This document shows positions 9,450-22,581 of a DNA stretch of 64,000 nucleotides, one piece after another (the first letter of the stretch is position 1; each line of letters starts with the position of its first letter). The stretch lies in assembly GCF_032118995.1 (NCBI RefSeq), contig NC_092650.1, positions 24,996,001 through 25,060,000 of the forward strand, written 5' to 3'. Source of the DNA: Asterias amurensis (lineage: Eukaryota > Echinodermata > Asteroidea > Forcipulatida > Asteriidae). The position numbers were made by a program, and so were the translations under genes. The notes beneath the pieces were generated by a model. That model saw only the letters and a list, made by a program, of their open reading frames with translations. It ran no database searches and had not been told where the DNA came from.

Positions 9450-11995
9450 GTAAGCCAGTCTGAAAAGTGATAAGATAGTTTTACCCTTCTTTCGCCCACT
9501 TTTGTTACGCCGTATTTTTTACCGAGTGAGGGCGCTCTCAATAGTGTTTTTACAACCTCCAGGGACGCCGTAGATTTAAGTTGCTTCAGAGGTGGGTTGC
9601 ACCGACTCCTTTAAAGGTCTTTTATTCGGTGATGGATATGATTTCTGTGGTGGTAATGTGTTCCAGTCTTTAATAACTGTCTCGGGTATGAATGAATATA
9701 CCCTGGAAGTGATACAAATATGTTTGAAAGTGCCCTCACGCGATCAAATATTTTTTTTTCAATGGGACCTTGGTGAAATTCTTTTTGAAGTTGCAAAGGT
9801 ACACAAATTGGATAGGCTTATCCAAAATGTCATGAAAATTGTACTGTTTGCGATTGGCAACCAGCAAGCTTTATGCTTTATAACACCTAGTTACATCCGT
9901 TAAGTGATAAACTTGCCCTTTGCACATTTAAAGATTGTGTCCCCATGTGCGGTAAATTTTGTCTGTTGATCGGTGTCGAAACAAAACGCTGTGAAATTCT
10001 GACGAAACTGGTTTTGTTCTTTCCTCTTCCTTGTGGTTGCTCCGTTGTCTGGAACTAACAGTTAACCCTGGTAAATGAAAGATGATGTCATCTCTATAAA
10101 GCTTGCATGATTGGTTTTTCGGTCAGCACTGCCTGTGGAGTTGTCACTGTGCCGTTATAATCATTCCTGTACTTTCACTAAGTCTTTGCCAGTAAAACAA
10201 AGATCACTTTCTTATCGCAGTGGCGTCGAATCACGAACCTCCACTTTGATACATCAACGATTGCATGGAGTCTTCTGTGTTGACTGTCATTTTACATCTC
10301 ACGCAAATCATTTGATCTTGCTGAACGCTTTATACTCCAATTATTATTTTTTATCTTCATAAGAAAGTCACAACTTCTTCCAATATAATGTTGGACTTCT
10401 CTTGAAAATTCCTCTACTCAAGATTTTTGTTGAATTTACGCACATTATTCCACTTTTCTTTTGCATCTAAAGAGCGCCCTTATGAAGGGGGGTTTAGGGA
10501 GGTACTGACCTCTTGCCTAATGCTGAATGCACCTCCGCTAAATGCGCGTCTACCATTCCCGCCATCTTGGGAGTTGATTCCTTTACGTACATTTGGACTA
10601 CCAAAATGGCGTACAGGAGAGACGCGTGTCAAGTGCACTCTGAGTCACAGGCCTAGAATGTCATCTTTGAGGGGGCGAGGCCTATGAACATTCTTAGTCT
10701 GTGGGAAAGTCTTGAAGGTGCACCGTGGCTATGACTCACAGATGCCATGTTGTGGGACAGGTATTTGAATGGTAAGGTCATTATTCGATACGGTCCGTTG
10801 GTCCCTCACGGGAGTCACAAACGATCAGTTGTGGCTGTAGGTGACATTTGTGGCGAACCCTGCTGAGCACAAATAGGTCAGAGTTTAACAAAAATAAAAG
10901 GTCTGTGGAGCTGACACGGGGACGTTGGTGTCTTATTGGTGAGGAGGGGGTTAGAGAAGAAGGAGAAGTGCTGCACTCATGCGAGGAGACCGTCTGGTCT
11001 ACCCCGACACATTAATGTCACTACAGTCAACTCAGACACTGTCCTACTAAACGCAGTTATAAATCTCTGCTCAGTCAATTGTGAATCTTTGTTGTTTTGT
11101 GTTTTCGTTTTTGTTTTTTCCTGCTCCATCTTCTTCCACTCCTACCCAACTTATCTCCACATCACAACGCAAGAATCAAACACAACCGCAACTCATCAGT
11201 CAATTCATTTCACAAAATCTTCTATTTTGTTCTTGTCTACACTGAACACACACCGAACACCTTGATTTTGTTGCAACAAAAACTCAAAGTCCGTTCTCTT
11301 TTTTGTTTGTGAGAACGTTGTTGACTGTTCTGTATTGCACCTACTGTGTTTTACTGAGGTTTGTTTTATAAACGATTCAGCCTTAATATCCCAGTTCTAC
11401 ATTGATAAGCGATTTACAGAGAAAATAACGCAGCCTTGCTACCATGGGCAGCGCATAGTGGGAACTAAAATAACATTGCACTGGTGTACGATCGTACCAC
11501 TGGTCGTACACGGTGTACGATCTCGCCAATGAGGCTGGTTACAATGATAAGTTGGTTTTCTGGAGTCTTACTTTAGCCATTTGATTTGTATATAAAACAC
11601 TTTTGATCTCTGGCTACGGTCCGCAGACATATATGGGTCGATGTGACTGGTGCCCTTGCATGCCTTCGCCTTGACCATGTTGTAGTTGCGGCCTTCGCGA
11701 GTCGCAGTTCAGCTTTTCACATGCAAGTTAGGATTATTAGCTTCCCGAACTATTATCAATGTAAAGACTCAGCTTATTTGTCCATTTTTTATTTTTACAT
11801 ACTATGTGACTGATATTTCTGATACTCCTTCTAGAAAAGGTTCCGAGTAATTATTTTTTGTTTTCCTAACGACTCGAACACCATGGTGGACTGTGCCAGG
11901 ATTGGAAACTGCTGGGCTTGATCCGATTATCCAACTACCAGGGCACAATCTCCTTAGGCTGTTATGTAGAAAATGGTGCTTAGTCAATTTTTCTT
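9450..11995. other. Intron sequence without recognised elements
   Basis: No exon, tRNA or clear transposon was found. A short hairpin (GTACGATCGTAC...GTCGTACACGGTGTACG) lies near 11485-11520. The 103-codon open frame at 9592-9903 has no family resemblance. Confidence 0.4.
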
Positions 11996-12381
11996 TTAAA
12001 GGCAGTGGACACTATTGGTAATTGTCAAAGACTAGCCTTCACAGTTGGTGTATCTCAACATATGCATAAAATTACTAACCTATGAACATTTGAGCTCAAT
12101 CAGTCATTGAAGTTGCGAGATAATAATGAAAGAAAAAAACGCCCTTGTCACTCGAAGTTGCATGCGTTTAGATGGTTGATTTCGAGACCTCAAATTCTAA
12201 ATCTGAGTCTCGAAATCAAAATCCTGGTAAATAACTTCTTTCTCGAAAACTACGTTACTTCACATGGAGCCGCTTCTCACAATGTTTTATACCATCAACC
12301 TCTCCCCATTACTTGTCACCAAGAAAGGTTTTATGCTAATAATTATTTTGAGTGATTACCAATAGTGTCCACTGCCTTTAA
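11996..12381 (-). mobile_element. Family A MITE, copy 5 (reverse)
   Basis: Full-length, TTAA to TTAA, with ends TTAAAGGCAGTGGACAC and GTCCACTGCCTTTAA. Lies in the last but one intron of Gs-alpha. Confidence 0.92.
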
Positions 12382-12526
12382 GGAAACCAGTCATTAACTA
12401 TTTTGGTCAGTGTCCTGCTTTGGCTAAGCACAATATTATTTTCTGCTTAAGAGCTTTTATGCCCAGATCTCGTAATAATACACTGACTACTGATTAACCA
12501 TGAGTTATCTTTTGTTTTTCTCTTAG

Positions 12527-12594
12527 CACAAATTGAGCCAGGGGAGGACGATTGTGTAGTAAAGGCCAAATTCTTCATTCGTGATGAATTCCTA
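12527..12594 (+). CDS. GNAS: Gs-alpha coding exon (QIEPGEDD...RDEFL)
   Basis: The 68-nt exon reads (A)QIEPGEDDCVVKAKFFIRD then EFL and ends in phase 0 at CTA|GTAAGT. It corresponds to the [21 protein letters not shown] segment of the family, with a diverged middle. It begins 145 bp after a family A MITE (11996-12381) in the same intron. Confidence 0.93.
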
Positions 12595-13017
12595 GTAAGT
12601 AATCCCAGGATGAAATTTTTTGTTGAACTACAGCTCTCGTAGATCATGTCCAACAATGTCTTAGATTGCACATTGTGCTTTCAAATCTGCCATTTTGGTG
12701 ATCACGTCCACAACAGAAAAGTACAATAGGTTATTATTATTGTTATCTTTATCTCCTGAACCAAGAATGCCTCATAAGTGAACTTAATCACTGTAGCTTG
12801 CAAGCCTGAGGAAACCTGTTATTGCTTGCTATGTAAACCAGTTACACAGTGGTTAACCCCTACTTTTCCATGATTTAGTTTGGACAAAAGTTTAGACAAA
12901 ATTAGCACTTAAATGGTATCAAACACAGTTTTTCTCCATTTGGTAGACTTCTTTTACTCAATGCAATTTCAAGCTTTATGAACACTCCTTCCCTTTCGAT
13001 GAGTTTGGACCATGTAA

Positions 13018-13200
<183 letters not shown>

Positions 13201-13550
13201 CACCAGCCTCCTTGCGACAGCTCCCCCCTTTCACCCAGAATCCTTTGCTGCAACAGCGCCCTCTTGTCTTGTGGTGCGCCGTCACAGCCGGGAGATGGAA
13301 AAATAAGAAAGATTGGGTTTGTAGACTTTTATCTCTCGGGGTTCGGTGGTATCGGGAACGAAGACTCCGCGAGGGCGCGTTAAGCAAAACCGTGGTGAAT
13401 GTAGTGTTTATGCGGTTGCTGTGGAAATGGCGCTGGGAAACGCCTCGTGGAGTTTGCTCTCTCTCTGGAATGACCACCCAACCCAGAGTGGTGTGGAAAA
13501 CAAAAAAAATGAAAATTGTGAAAATTATGATATAAACATAAAAAAATAAA
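13201..13550 (+). other. Probable 3' UTR of Gs-alpha with polyadenylation signal
   Basis: Non-coding sequence follows the TGA at 13198-13200. AATAAA at 13545-13550 is the first canonical polyadenylation signal after the stop. Further AATAAA sites occur downstream, so the true 3' end is unproven. Confidence 0.45.
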
Positions 13551-15108
13551 AGAAATTGTTGCAATGTGATTTTACAGTTTAAAATGAATTTAAGAGATAG
13601 ATGCATGTGGGGTCTGGTTTTTATCTAACCTATCGTTCAGATACCTCACTTGGCATTTATTTGTTGCATGCATGATTGTACATATCCTAAAGTCTTAAGA
13701 TACTTCAAAACTGAAAACAAAACCCCCCATTAAGGTTAAACAAATACGTATGAACTGAAAACAAAAGTTGTGGAAGTGTATGATAAACGAATGAAAAGTT
13801 AAAGTTTGTGTAGTGTGGTTTTTGTTCACTCTGAAGGCTGTATGGAGAAGAAGGTTGTTTCGCATCAGTTAAACACTGCCGGTCTGCTATTAAAATAACA
13901 ATCACTAGGCTCTCAGCTGACAGGACAGTTTGACCTTAAGAAAAGTATTTCAAAACAAGGAAACATGGTAAGCCAAAGATATATTTAGAAACTGGTCAGA
14001 AGGAAAAACACCTTTACTGCGGACCCAAATAAAAAACTACTTTCACTTTAACTTTTCATTCCTATGCCATCCACACAGACACTCCTTTTTGGTGAGTTTT
14101 TTTTTATTCTCAAATCTGCCGGTCCATAACGTTTTAAAGCAGTATTTTCGATTGATTTTTATCATCTAATGTATTTTAAAATTAGGTATGAAGAAGAAGA
14201 AAAAAAGAAGATTTTTACAGATTGGAGAGAGAAAAAAACACAATATTGCGAGTAAGTTTTGTCCCCGCTGACCGGTGTCCGGAACCATGCTAGAAAGGGT
14301 TTGTTGTTTTAGCGAAGAGAAAAACTGGCAGAATAAAGCTCAGCCTTTTTGTAATTTTTTCAAAATGTTTTCCCCACAGTTGGAAAGTAGTTTCTGCATC
14401 CCTCTCCCACTAATCCCCACCTAACAATGCCTTTTGTTATCACAATAACAACAACAACAACAACAAACAAACAAACAACTACTAATTTTTTTTTGTATGG
14501 GATGGAAATTTGGGGGACAATTGTAATTATGTGTGTTTTTTGTTTGAGAGAATTTAACTAGAATCATGATCTTTTGCAATTTGAATTCAGTTGGTTTTTA
14601 GATAAGCAAAACATTTAACTATCACCAAAAAACAAAAACCAGATTCTGAGTTAAGTGATTTTTATTATTTATTTTTATTTAGGAAAAGTGTACATAATAC
14701 ATAGTCAAGCCATCATGCAAATTCATTGTGTTTATTTTGTGTGTGTATTTTTTTTTTCTTTCTTTCTCCTTTTTTGAAATTTGTCTCCAGATTTAAAAAG
14801 GAAAAAGAAAGAAAAAGAAGGGAAAAAAGGCGGCATTATTTGTAGTCGTCTTGTCCACTGACTAGTTGTGGTTTATATAGTGATTGTGTGAACTTGTTAA
14901 ACGAAAAAAAATTGACAAAACCTGACATTATTGATTATCATAAAAACATTGTACAGTGCAAAATATTAGAAGGATGCCGTGGTACATCAGTTTTCATTCA
15001 CTCTCAATTTTTAGTATTACGACTTCTTGTTTTCTGTTCTTTTTTTAATATATGAAGATATTGTGCGAAGTATGTGATACTTGGTGTAAACTTACAGATG
15101 GTGACCTT

Positions 15109-15275
15109 GGCCCAATTTTATAAAGCCTGTAAGCACAAATATGCTTAGCACAAAAATGGTTGCTTAGCCAAATTAGGTTACCATCCAAATACCATTTAGA
15201 TACCATTGCTGTGACTGGTACCCCGGCCATTTCTTACAGAATTTTCTGCTTGACAGCTTTATGAAATTTGGCCCT
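15109..15275. mobile_element. Family C MITE
   Basis: Ends GGCCCAATTTTATAAAGCC and GCTTTATGAAATTTGGCCC are inverted. Inner AAGCACAAATATGCTTAGCA is typical of the family. Confidence 0.75.
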
Positions 15276-15990
15276 AAAGAGTTTATGGTAACGATTCACA
15301 CACAAAACTAAAGGTCAAATTTTATATAGAACTTTTTGAATTGTAGAGGGCAGCATACTTTAACGCTCATTTCACGATCTCTTAAGAACTGCTGGGCTGT
15401 GTGTTACAAGCTTGGTGTCATTCTCAGAGGAATTTTTTAACTTGAAGTTAACATAGACTGGAACCTTTTGATTATCAGTGCTATTATTGCCTGTTCATTC
15501 AGGGAACCTTATGGTAAAATATAGGCAACATTTGTTGTACATGAGCGCACAGAATGGGCCGATAAGCAACCTTTTGACCTCTAGTCGAGGGCGCCCTACT
15601 AAAAATGACATCATGTGCTCAAACTCTGTCACAATCTCTTTGTATGAACAGTGCATGTCAAGATTAATTGTAACACACACCAAAACATGTCTGCTGCCAC
15701 CAGCATGTCCAAAAACGTCTTGCAGAAAGCCCTTAAGGGCCTTCTTTATAGACAGCTTTGAGGCGACACAAACTCCTAACATAACACCTCAGTATTAGGA
15801 AGAGGCATGTGTAACTTACTGTCTCACTGAGAATGATGTGATCGCTGAGAGTGGAAGTTCTGGTTCCTTGAGATTGCCTGGAACCGTATGCCTGTAAGAT
15901 GCCTTGAGCGACACCAACTCTTACAGATTCATCTTTCTGATTCATTCATTGGTGAAAACTGATTCTGCTGTGTTCTATCATGCATCAGTG

Positions 15991-16157
15991 AGCCCTATTT
16001 CGTAGAGCTGCTTAAGCAGCAAATAATTGCTTAATCATTTTCTGCTGAGTAAAAGACAAGCACGATACCAGTCACTGGTAGTACATAATAGCATGATATT
16101 TTGGCTTGTAACCTTATTCTGGTAAGCATAATTTTGTTATGCAGCTCTATGAAAGTG
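15991..16157. mobile_element. Family C MITE
   Basis: Inverted ends AGCCCTATTTCGTAGAGCTG and GCAGCTCTATGAAAGTGG with the inner motif CCAGTCACTGGTAGTAC. Confidence 0.7.
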
Positions 16158-16623
16158 GGGGCGGTAGTCATTTCTTAGATACCCCCTCCCTAAACACCAC
16201 TGTCTGTTGTGATCATGCGTATTTATTGTAGAGAAAAACGGGAAAACAATTTTCTCCGCTTTTTTTAAGGGGGAAGGTCAATAATGGACGTAAGGGAACC
16301 TACTATGTAAATACTAAAGAGTGTAAGGGCTAGCATTGGCCTCTTCTCCTAGCTGATCAGGACTTTTTATAAACTGTCATCGTTGTTTTTTGATTTTATG
16401 ATGATGTAGGATTGACTAGCATCCCAAGAAAGTTGTTTTTTACAATCCCTCCCAAAACCAGTCTTAAAGATTGGTTCTGACTTGATTGTGAAAACAGCCG
16501 ATTAATCACCTTCAAGAAGGTACCCAAATATGGTACCCAAATAATGCCAAAGGCCATCATTTACCTAAAAGGTCAATCGGTGTCATCCCCCTCCCCAAAT
16601 CCCCGCCTGCCCGCCCAGCAATC

Positions 16624-16873
16624 TGGGCCCAATTTCATGGCTCTGCTTACCGTAAGCACAGAATCGGCGCTTACGGAAGCAGGGAATTCTGTGCTTACGG
16701 CAAGCGTATTTCACAGGTTAGCGGCGAATTTGGGCTTCTGCGCGTGCGTACTTCACGTTACTAGGCATTCTACGCTTACAATGCTAGCGCAGAAATTGGG
16801 TGCTTGCATGTAAGCGGGGAATCGCGATCGTAAGCGCAGCATTCGGCGGTAAGCAGAGCCATGAAATGGGCCC
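16624..16873. mobile_element. Family C-like MITE, GC-richer variant
   Basis: Near-perfect inverted ends GGGCCCAATTTCATGGCTCT and AGAGCCATGAAATGGGCCC, with many internal CTTACG/CGTAAG pairs that make nested hairpins. A sister copy lies at 43527-43770. Confidence 0.8.
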
Positions 16874-17090
16874 AGTTCTTTGGAAAGGGAAAAAGCCTCA
16901 TGCTTTGTTAAATTTCAAGAACTGTTCCCCACCTTTGTTGTTCAGCCTTTATTTCACAACATAGATGATCTCTAACAATATCCAACACTTGATGTGGGAA
17001 GTTTTGTTAGAGACGTAAAGGAAACGTAAAGGAAAGTTTAGGTTGCACTGTCCCCTTCTGGTGCAAGGAAGTTAAGTCCAGCTAAAGAAC

Positions 17091-17660
17091 GACTGACAGG
17101 GTTGTGTCACCCAAACTATTCCAGTCGGGCCATAGGGGTGCACAGTTCTCCCTATCAGGGAGTCTTGGTTGGCCACAGTAGCAGCTGCTACAGAATGACT
17201 GACAGGGTTATGTCACCCAAACTATCCCAGTCAGGCTATAGGAGAGCCCGCGTCTCCCTATCAGGGAGTCTTAGTTGGCCACAGTGGCAGCTGCTACAGA
17301 ATGACTGACAGGGTTATGTCACCCAAACTATCCCAGTCAGGCTATAGGGGTGCCCAGTTCTCCCTATCAGGGAGTCTTAGTTGGCCACAGAAGCAGCTGC
17401 TAAAGAATGACTGACAGGGTTATGTCACCCAAACTATCCCAGTCAGGCTATAGGGGAGCCTGCTTCTCCCTGTCAGGGAGTCTTAGTTAGCCACAGTGAC
17501 AGCTGCTAAAGAATAACTGACGGGGTTATGTCACCCAAACTATCCCAGTCAGGCTATAGGGGTGCCCAGTTCTCCCTGTCAGGGAGTCTTAGTAACTGCT
17601 ACAGAATGACTGACAGGGTTATGTCACCCAAACTATCCCAGTTTTACTATAGGGATTTAA
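17091..17660 (+). repeat. 106-bp minisatellite, about 5.3 units
   Basis: Units begin GACTGACAGGGTTATGTCAC at 17091, 17197, 17303, 17409, 17515 (one base changed) and 17608. The period is 106 bp except for the fifth unit, which is 93 bp after a 13-bp loss. Each unit contains the small inverted repeat TCCCTATCAGGGA. Confidence 0.93.
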
Positions 17661-18068
17661 CTATCCCAATGAGACCCAACTCCCCCCCCCCCCTTCCCAA
17701 ATGGAACCCGTTCTATCCCAACTGGTTATCACTGGTCCAAAGTGAGAGGGACAAAAACATTCTGAAGTGTTTTTTGAATAGTTTGTTGTAAAAAACAGAC
17801 AAGTGTGATATCAGACTCAAACTTTTTACTCGCTCTAACTACCTGTTGCCTTTTATGTTCGTTAATGTTGTAAGGAATTGGGACCAATTCATAAGAATCC
17901 AAACTATGGCAAGTAATTATTCTGATTTTGTAACATACTGCATAAAAGAAAAATCGTTGAAAATAGTATAGTTCGTCTCTTCACAGAGCACACTGCACCT
18001 CACTACAGTTGAAACAGTACACAGAGAAAAATTAAATCCTACTTATAATGTAAGAACTGGGGGGTTGT

Positions 18069-18122
18069 CACCAAACGCTTTTCAATGACCAACTCGACCA
18101 ATCCAAGGCAACGTTACTTTAA
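18069..18122 (-). mobile_element. Family E MITE end fragment
   Basis: AACGCTTTTCAATGACCAAC, then CGACCAATCCAAGGCAACG and CTTTAAAG, match the right end of 41558-41952. Confidence 0.6.
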
Positions 18123-20026
18123 AGACAGCAGATCCTCCAGATGGACTTGTCTCCAATTGGCCGCAGACCCCAAATGCTTGATTTAAATTCATTCCTTTCT
18201 TGGGAGTTTGTTGGTCAGACTTTTCTCAGTGTACCTCGCTTTTGTTGACTCTCGGCAAAAGCTTGTAAGATGTTGTTCTCATCTTCTTGTTTGTTCTGAT
18301 CAAGACTTGATTGAAGAATGCAAATTCCAAAATGGAGTTAGTATTTTTCTGCCACAACTTTGGTTTAAAGGAATTCGTTTCCACAAACTAGGAATTTAAT
18401 CTTACAACTGATATTTTTCAAAATGAATATGAGAATCAATGTTTTCTGCTTGCACTTACTTTACACAGAGTTGGCTGGGATTTTTTTAAATCTCAGATTC
18501 AGCCACAGATTTTAGGATCTAAGGCGCAATATTATAAGGCTGATTACCTGATAACATTTGTCTGCTAAGCAACAATTTGCAGGGAACCAGTCATAAGAGT
18601 ACAATAAGTACTTCTTATTTTGGTCGGTAACCTGTTTTTTCTTCTATTAAGCAGCATGTTTACATTCTTAACAAATATGAATGCTTTAAGCGTCTGTTTG
18701 AAACTGTCCTTGAGTTTTCTCTGCAATGCTGTTCTTGGCTTCGTTTACCCACGTTTTTTCTATTTCAAACAACCCTATGTATTTTTGTTTGTGTCTTTCT
18801 CCCAGGTTTTTTCCACCTCAAATAAAGTTATAATAGTCACAAGAATGTTCAGCTTTGTACTTTTTACACTCAAGATGCCAGCCTTGCTTTTGGGCTGCAT
18901 CATGGTTATCTAATCCTTGGGCTATCGGCCCGGGGTCTAGAAGCTTGTTTCTTAAAACATCTTTACTTGCTACACTTCTCATCCGAATTTTCTCCTATAG
19001 ACTCTGTTGTTTACAGTCTGGTTGCAGACTCCCTCCCACTTTGCCCCCCTACCCCCTCCCCTCCCTACACCTTGCACCAACCACTATCACCACCACCGTG
19101 AAATCATATAGGTACGAGCAATAAAACAAGACTATAAAAGTAAAAAAATAAAAAACAAAAAGACAAAAAAAAATAATACGTACATTTAAAAAAAAAAAAA
19201 GAGACTAAGAAATCTCTCACAATATTGTATTGGTATTGTATAATTATAGCGTCGTAATAAGCAGCTGTGGTTATGTTTCAGAGTAGAGCTGTAGAGGTTT
19301 CAGCTGCCCATCACAATTTATATATAAATATTTAAAATAAAAAAAATCTTGTAGCAAAAAAAATGTAAGTGGACTACTAATGCACATGTGCAGTGCTGTT
19401 GTCAGTAAAATAAGATAAGAAACAATAGTTGGGAGATTTTTTGTTTTAAATACGGTCCATTTTTGTGCACAGGTAGTGTGGATGGATGGAATTCATTGTG
19501 CGTGTTTTGTAGTTAACAGTGATAGACACAGTTTGGTTAATCCATTTGGTTTTTCTTCTGGTGACGGATGGAAAATAAATGCGATTTATATTAAATCTGT
19601 TAATGTGTGGGTTAACTGCAAGTGGTTCTGTGTATCATATTAAAACATATATTAAGATTTATTCAAATTTAAAAAGTAGGGCGTGGTTTTTTCCAGGTGC
19701 AAATTTTATCAAAATTCTGCAGAGAAGAACTTTCAAATTTCAAGTTTGTTCTTGCTGAGCTGTGAAAGAATTAATATGGGGGGTACCTGCTTCGTACCAA
19801 CCAAGCCAAATTGGCGAGTAGCCGTTAAAACGACTGCTATGTATATCCTCATACTTTTGAGAATTGCTCTCTGTATAAAATTTGCCCGTGGTTAAATTGT
19901 TAATTTCATTGTAATTTATTGTGAAAGATAAAGTAAGGAAGGCGTTGAAAAGTTTTGATAAATATCGCACAATGAATTCAATATTTTGTAAACATCAAAT
20001 TTGAAGTTGCTAAAGACAAACAAAGC

Positions 20027-20217
20027 CCAATTTCATAGAGCTGCTTAAGCACAAAAATTGACTAACAATCAAACAATATTGCTTACCTAAAAAGGGTTAC
20101 CGGCTAAAGTATCATGTTATGTGCACAGTTTGTGACTGGTTCCCTGCTTATTTTTGCTAAGCAGAAATTGTGTAAACAATAGTTTCCCCCTTAAGCAGCC
20201 CTATGAAATTGGGCCCT
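20027..20217. mobile_element. Family C MITE
   Basis: Inverted ends GCCCAATTTCATAGAGCTGC and GCAGCCCTATGAAATTGGGC. Confidence 0.85.
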
Positions 20218-20777
20218 GCCAGCTTTTCATAAACTTTTAACCATAAGATTTCTTCTGAAATGTTGTGTTATTTTTTCCCCTCCTACGCTACCTGTGCACA
20301 ATTTATGGTCGTTGATTCCAACTCTTGTCTGTTTGCATCATTTTCATGTCAGTGTGACTGGTGAATAACCGATCCATCAACTTGTATAATATTAGAAAGA
20401 AGAAAAAAGCACAGCGCTATTGATATTTAACTGAGTATTCAGAAAAGAAAAAAAAACATTTTTCCATTGACTGTGAGATTTGAATTATTAATACAGATGT
20501 ATGTCGCTGTAGACAAAGGTGTTACCACGGTTACGCTGCCTTTTTCTTTAGTAAAAATTAATTAAAAATATACTAGAATAGCCCATTCTGTTGATATGAG
20601 GTGTGATGAGTTTGTTTCTTTCTTGTGTCCGAGTTCCGTTAATACTTGCTCTTGGGGGACCCAGGACTAGCAGAGACGTTGCGGGGGATGTCAAATTAGC
20701 CCTGCATCATAGTCCTGGGCTTTCCCTTACTGGGCAGGTGATTTGCTTTTTGTAACCTAGGTATACCTCGACACCAG

Positions 20778-21003
20778 GGCCTAATTACATAGAGCTGCTA
20801 AGCACAAAAGATTTGCTAAGCATGAAATGTTTGCCTTGATAAAAACAGGATTACCAGCCAAATGTCCAGGTGGTTTTCAGGATAAGCAAACAACAGCTGA
20901 ATACTGGTAACAAATGGAAATTTGGTTGGAAATCCTATTTTTACCAAGGAAGAAATTTCATGCTAAGAAAGTTGTGCTTAGCAGCCCTATGAAATTGGGC
21001 CCA
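20778..21003. mobile_element. Family C MITE
   Basis: Inverted ends GGGCCTAATTACATAGAGC and GCCCTATGAAATTGGGCCC. The inner part pairs TTGATAAAAACAGGATTACC with a mirror near 20930. Confidence 0.85.
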
Positions 21004-21327
21004 GCACACATGACAGAATTTTACAGCCTCTGCAGTTTACCCGCCCTGGCATGAAGAGAACTTGTAACCACCCCCACGTATTCCCGGCCCCGTTATGCGA
21101 GCGTATCACAATCCCAGCTGGCCCCAGCATGCAGGATATTCACAACACTTCCACAATCATGGGCCCAGCAGGACAACCATTGTAGATTGTTGGCAAAGTT
21201 CCTGCTGTTGTCCCATTTGGGAAGAGCAGGGCAAGAAATTGTCGTTGGGATGGGCAACAGAACCTCAGGCAAGTCGCCTCATTTGTGCTGGTAGGGCAAG
21301 ACACAAATAGTGCTACCAGTTCCTTCC

Positions 21328-21369
21328 CAATTATTTTGAGTTATTACCAATAGTGTCCACAGCCTTTAA
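21328..21369 (-). mobile_element. Family A MITE end fragment
   Basis: Only the end ATTACCAATAGTGTCCACAG CCTTTAA survives. Confidence 0.7.
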
Positions 21370-21456
21370 GTCCTGGTTTATAAGTAACCATTTATTATGG
21401 GTCTGGAAAAGGCACAGTTATAAAATTTGTGAAAATTTATGTGTTTTACTGGTTGC

Positions 21457-21766
21457 TTAAAGATGCCATGTCAGATTTTGGCCGATTTGACCCACAAATT
21501 TTGTTTTAAAATTCAATAGGTATTTTGATGGGGGTCGAGAAAGTTACAAGCTTTCATTTGAGCTATTGCTCGAAAAAGTCCGCCAATTATTAGTAGCAGT
21601 GAAATAAAGTGCTCAAAATTAGTTTTTGTCGGGATCCCGACAATATATCACGTGACCAATTCTTATGTGTTTTATAAGAAACGTTTTAATACTCTTTGAA
21701 ATACCATTCACTCTAAAAAAATTATTTTTAATGTTTGGGGTAAAAAATCTGACATAGCATCTTGAA
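21457..21766. mobile_element. Family B MITE, copy 2
   Basis: Left end TTAAAGATGCCATGTCAG and right end CTGACATAGCATCTTGAA. About 60 bp shorter than the other two copies through an internal loss. Lies about 200 bp upstream of the RMDN1 start codon. Confidence 0.85.
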
Positions 21767-21973
21767 TTATTATTTGGGGAACCTTTGAAAATCTTGGATT
21801 CCCTGAGGAAAGATAGCAATGATGCTGACGTGCACTGTTTCTGAAACCATATAAAGTACTTAGCGCCCTCTGTTGAAATTTCCTGTCAGAGAAAACAGTC
21901 TGGTGCTTGACATATTTATAAGAATCCCTTGTTTTCTCATGCGTGAAGGTCAGCATCGTCCATCACAACAAAG

Positions 21974-22090
21974 ATGGCGACTAGTGTAAAAAAGTTTACA
22001 TTGCTACGGCGGGTAGTCACCGATTATTTACAAAAAGATGCTTTAAGGACTGGAAGTTTTCTAACAAGGTGGAGGTTCTTCGTTAATAAG
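21974..22090 (+). CDS. RMDN1: RMDN1 exon 1, start codon and presequence
   Basis: The start AAGATGG opens 39 codons beginning MATSVKKFTLLRRVVTDYL and ending RWRFFVNK, then donor AAG|GTGGGT in phase 0. The segment is basic and amphipathic. It joins the exon at 29298 without a frame change, and including it brings the total to 312 residues, close to human. It is too short to stand out as an ORF. A family B MITE ends about 200 bp upstream. Confidence 0.72.
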
Positions 22091-22581
22091 GTGGGTTAAT
22101 GCTTTCTATAATACCGTAGCCAGGCAGAAAGTCTTTTTTATAAGCAATAAATTGAGTGTGCAATGTTGAGTCAACAACAAATGAAACGAAAAATGTTTGT
22201 GTCGTCTGCTTTGCTAGTGCTACAGCTCTTTGTTGCAGATCTTGTTTTTTGTTTGGAGTTCAACAACGTAGGCAGAGTGGTATAGTTTACTTTCTGGGAT
22301 TTTCAACCAACCATCGACTATCAATAAATAAATATAAAATTTCTCATCAGACCAACAAATTCCATAATTATTTTAATCGATTTTATTTGGCAAACTGCCA
22401 GCAAGAACAACAACTCAAAAATTCAATCAAAATTTGTGTGTAGTCGAGTGTAGTAAATGATAGTATTATATTCAAATACGAACACATTTTGACATAAATC
22501 ATTTTTGTAGGCTATTTCTTGTTGATCATATCGACTTACTTGCAAATTTTAGTCAACAATGATCAATAAATAATTCTAAAG

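Larger units (their letters stand above)
13551..21973. other. Intergenic region, repeats only
   Basis: No gene was recognised between the Gs-alpha stop and the RMDN1 start. It holds family C MITEs (15109-15275, 15991-16157, 16624-16873, 20027-20217, 20778-21003), a minisatellite (17091-17660), a family E fragment (about 18069-18122), a family A end (21328-21369) and a family B MITE (21457-21766). The rest is AT-rich with A- and T-runs. Confidence 0.6.

Noticed and set aside
9248..9470. Ser/Leu and Arg/Glu repeat proteins
   Set aside because: Translations of the TC microsatellite.
9592..9903. 103-codon open frame on the + strand
   Set aside because: It lies inside a Gs-alpha intron, has no recognisable motif and no fitting splice context.
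17091..17660. CRISPR-like regular repeats
   Set aside because: The whole 106-bp unit repeats, with no unique spacers, and the DNA is eukaryotic.
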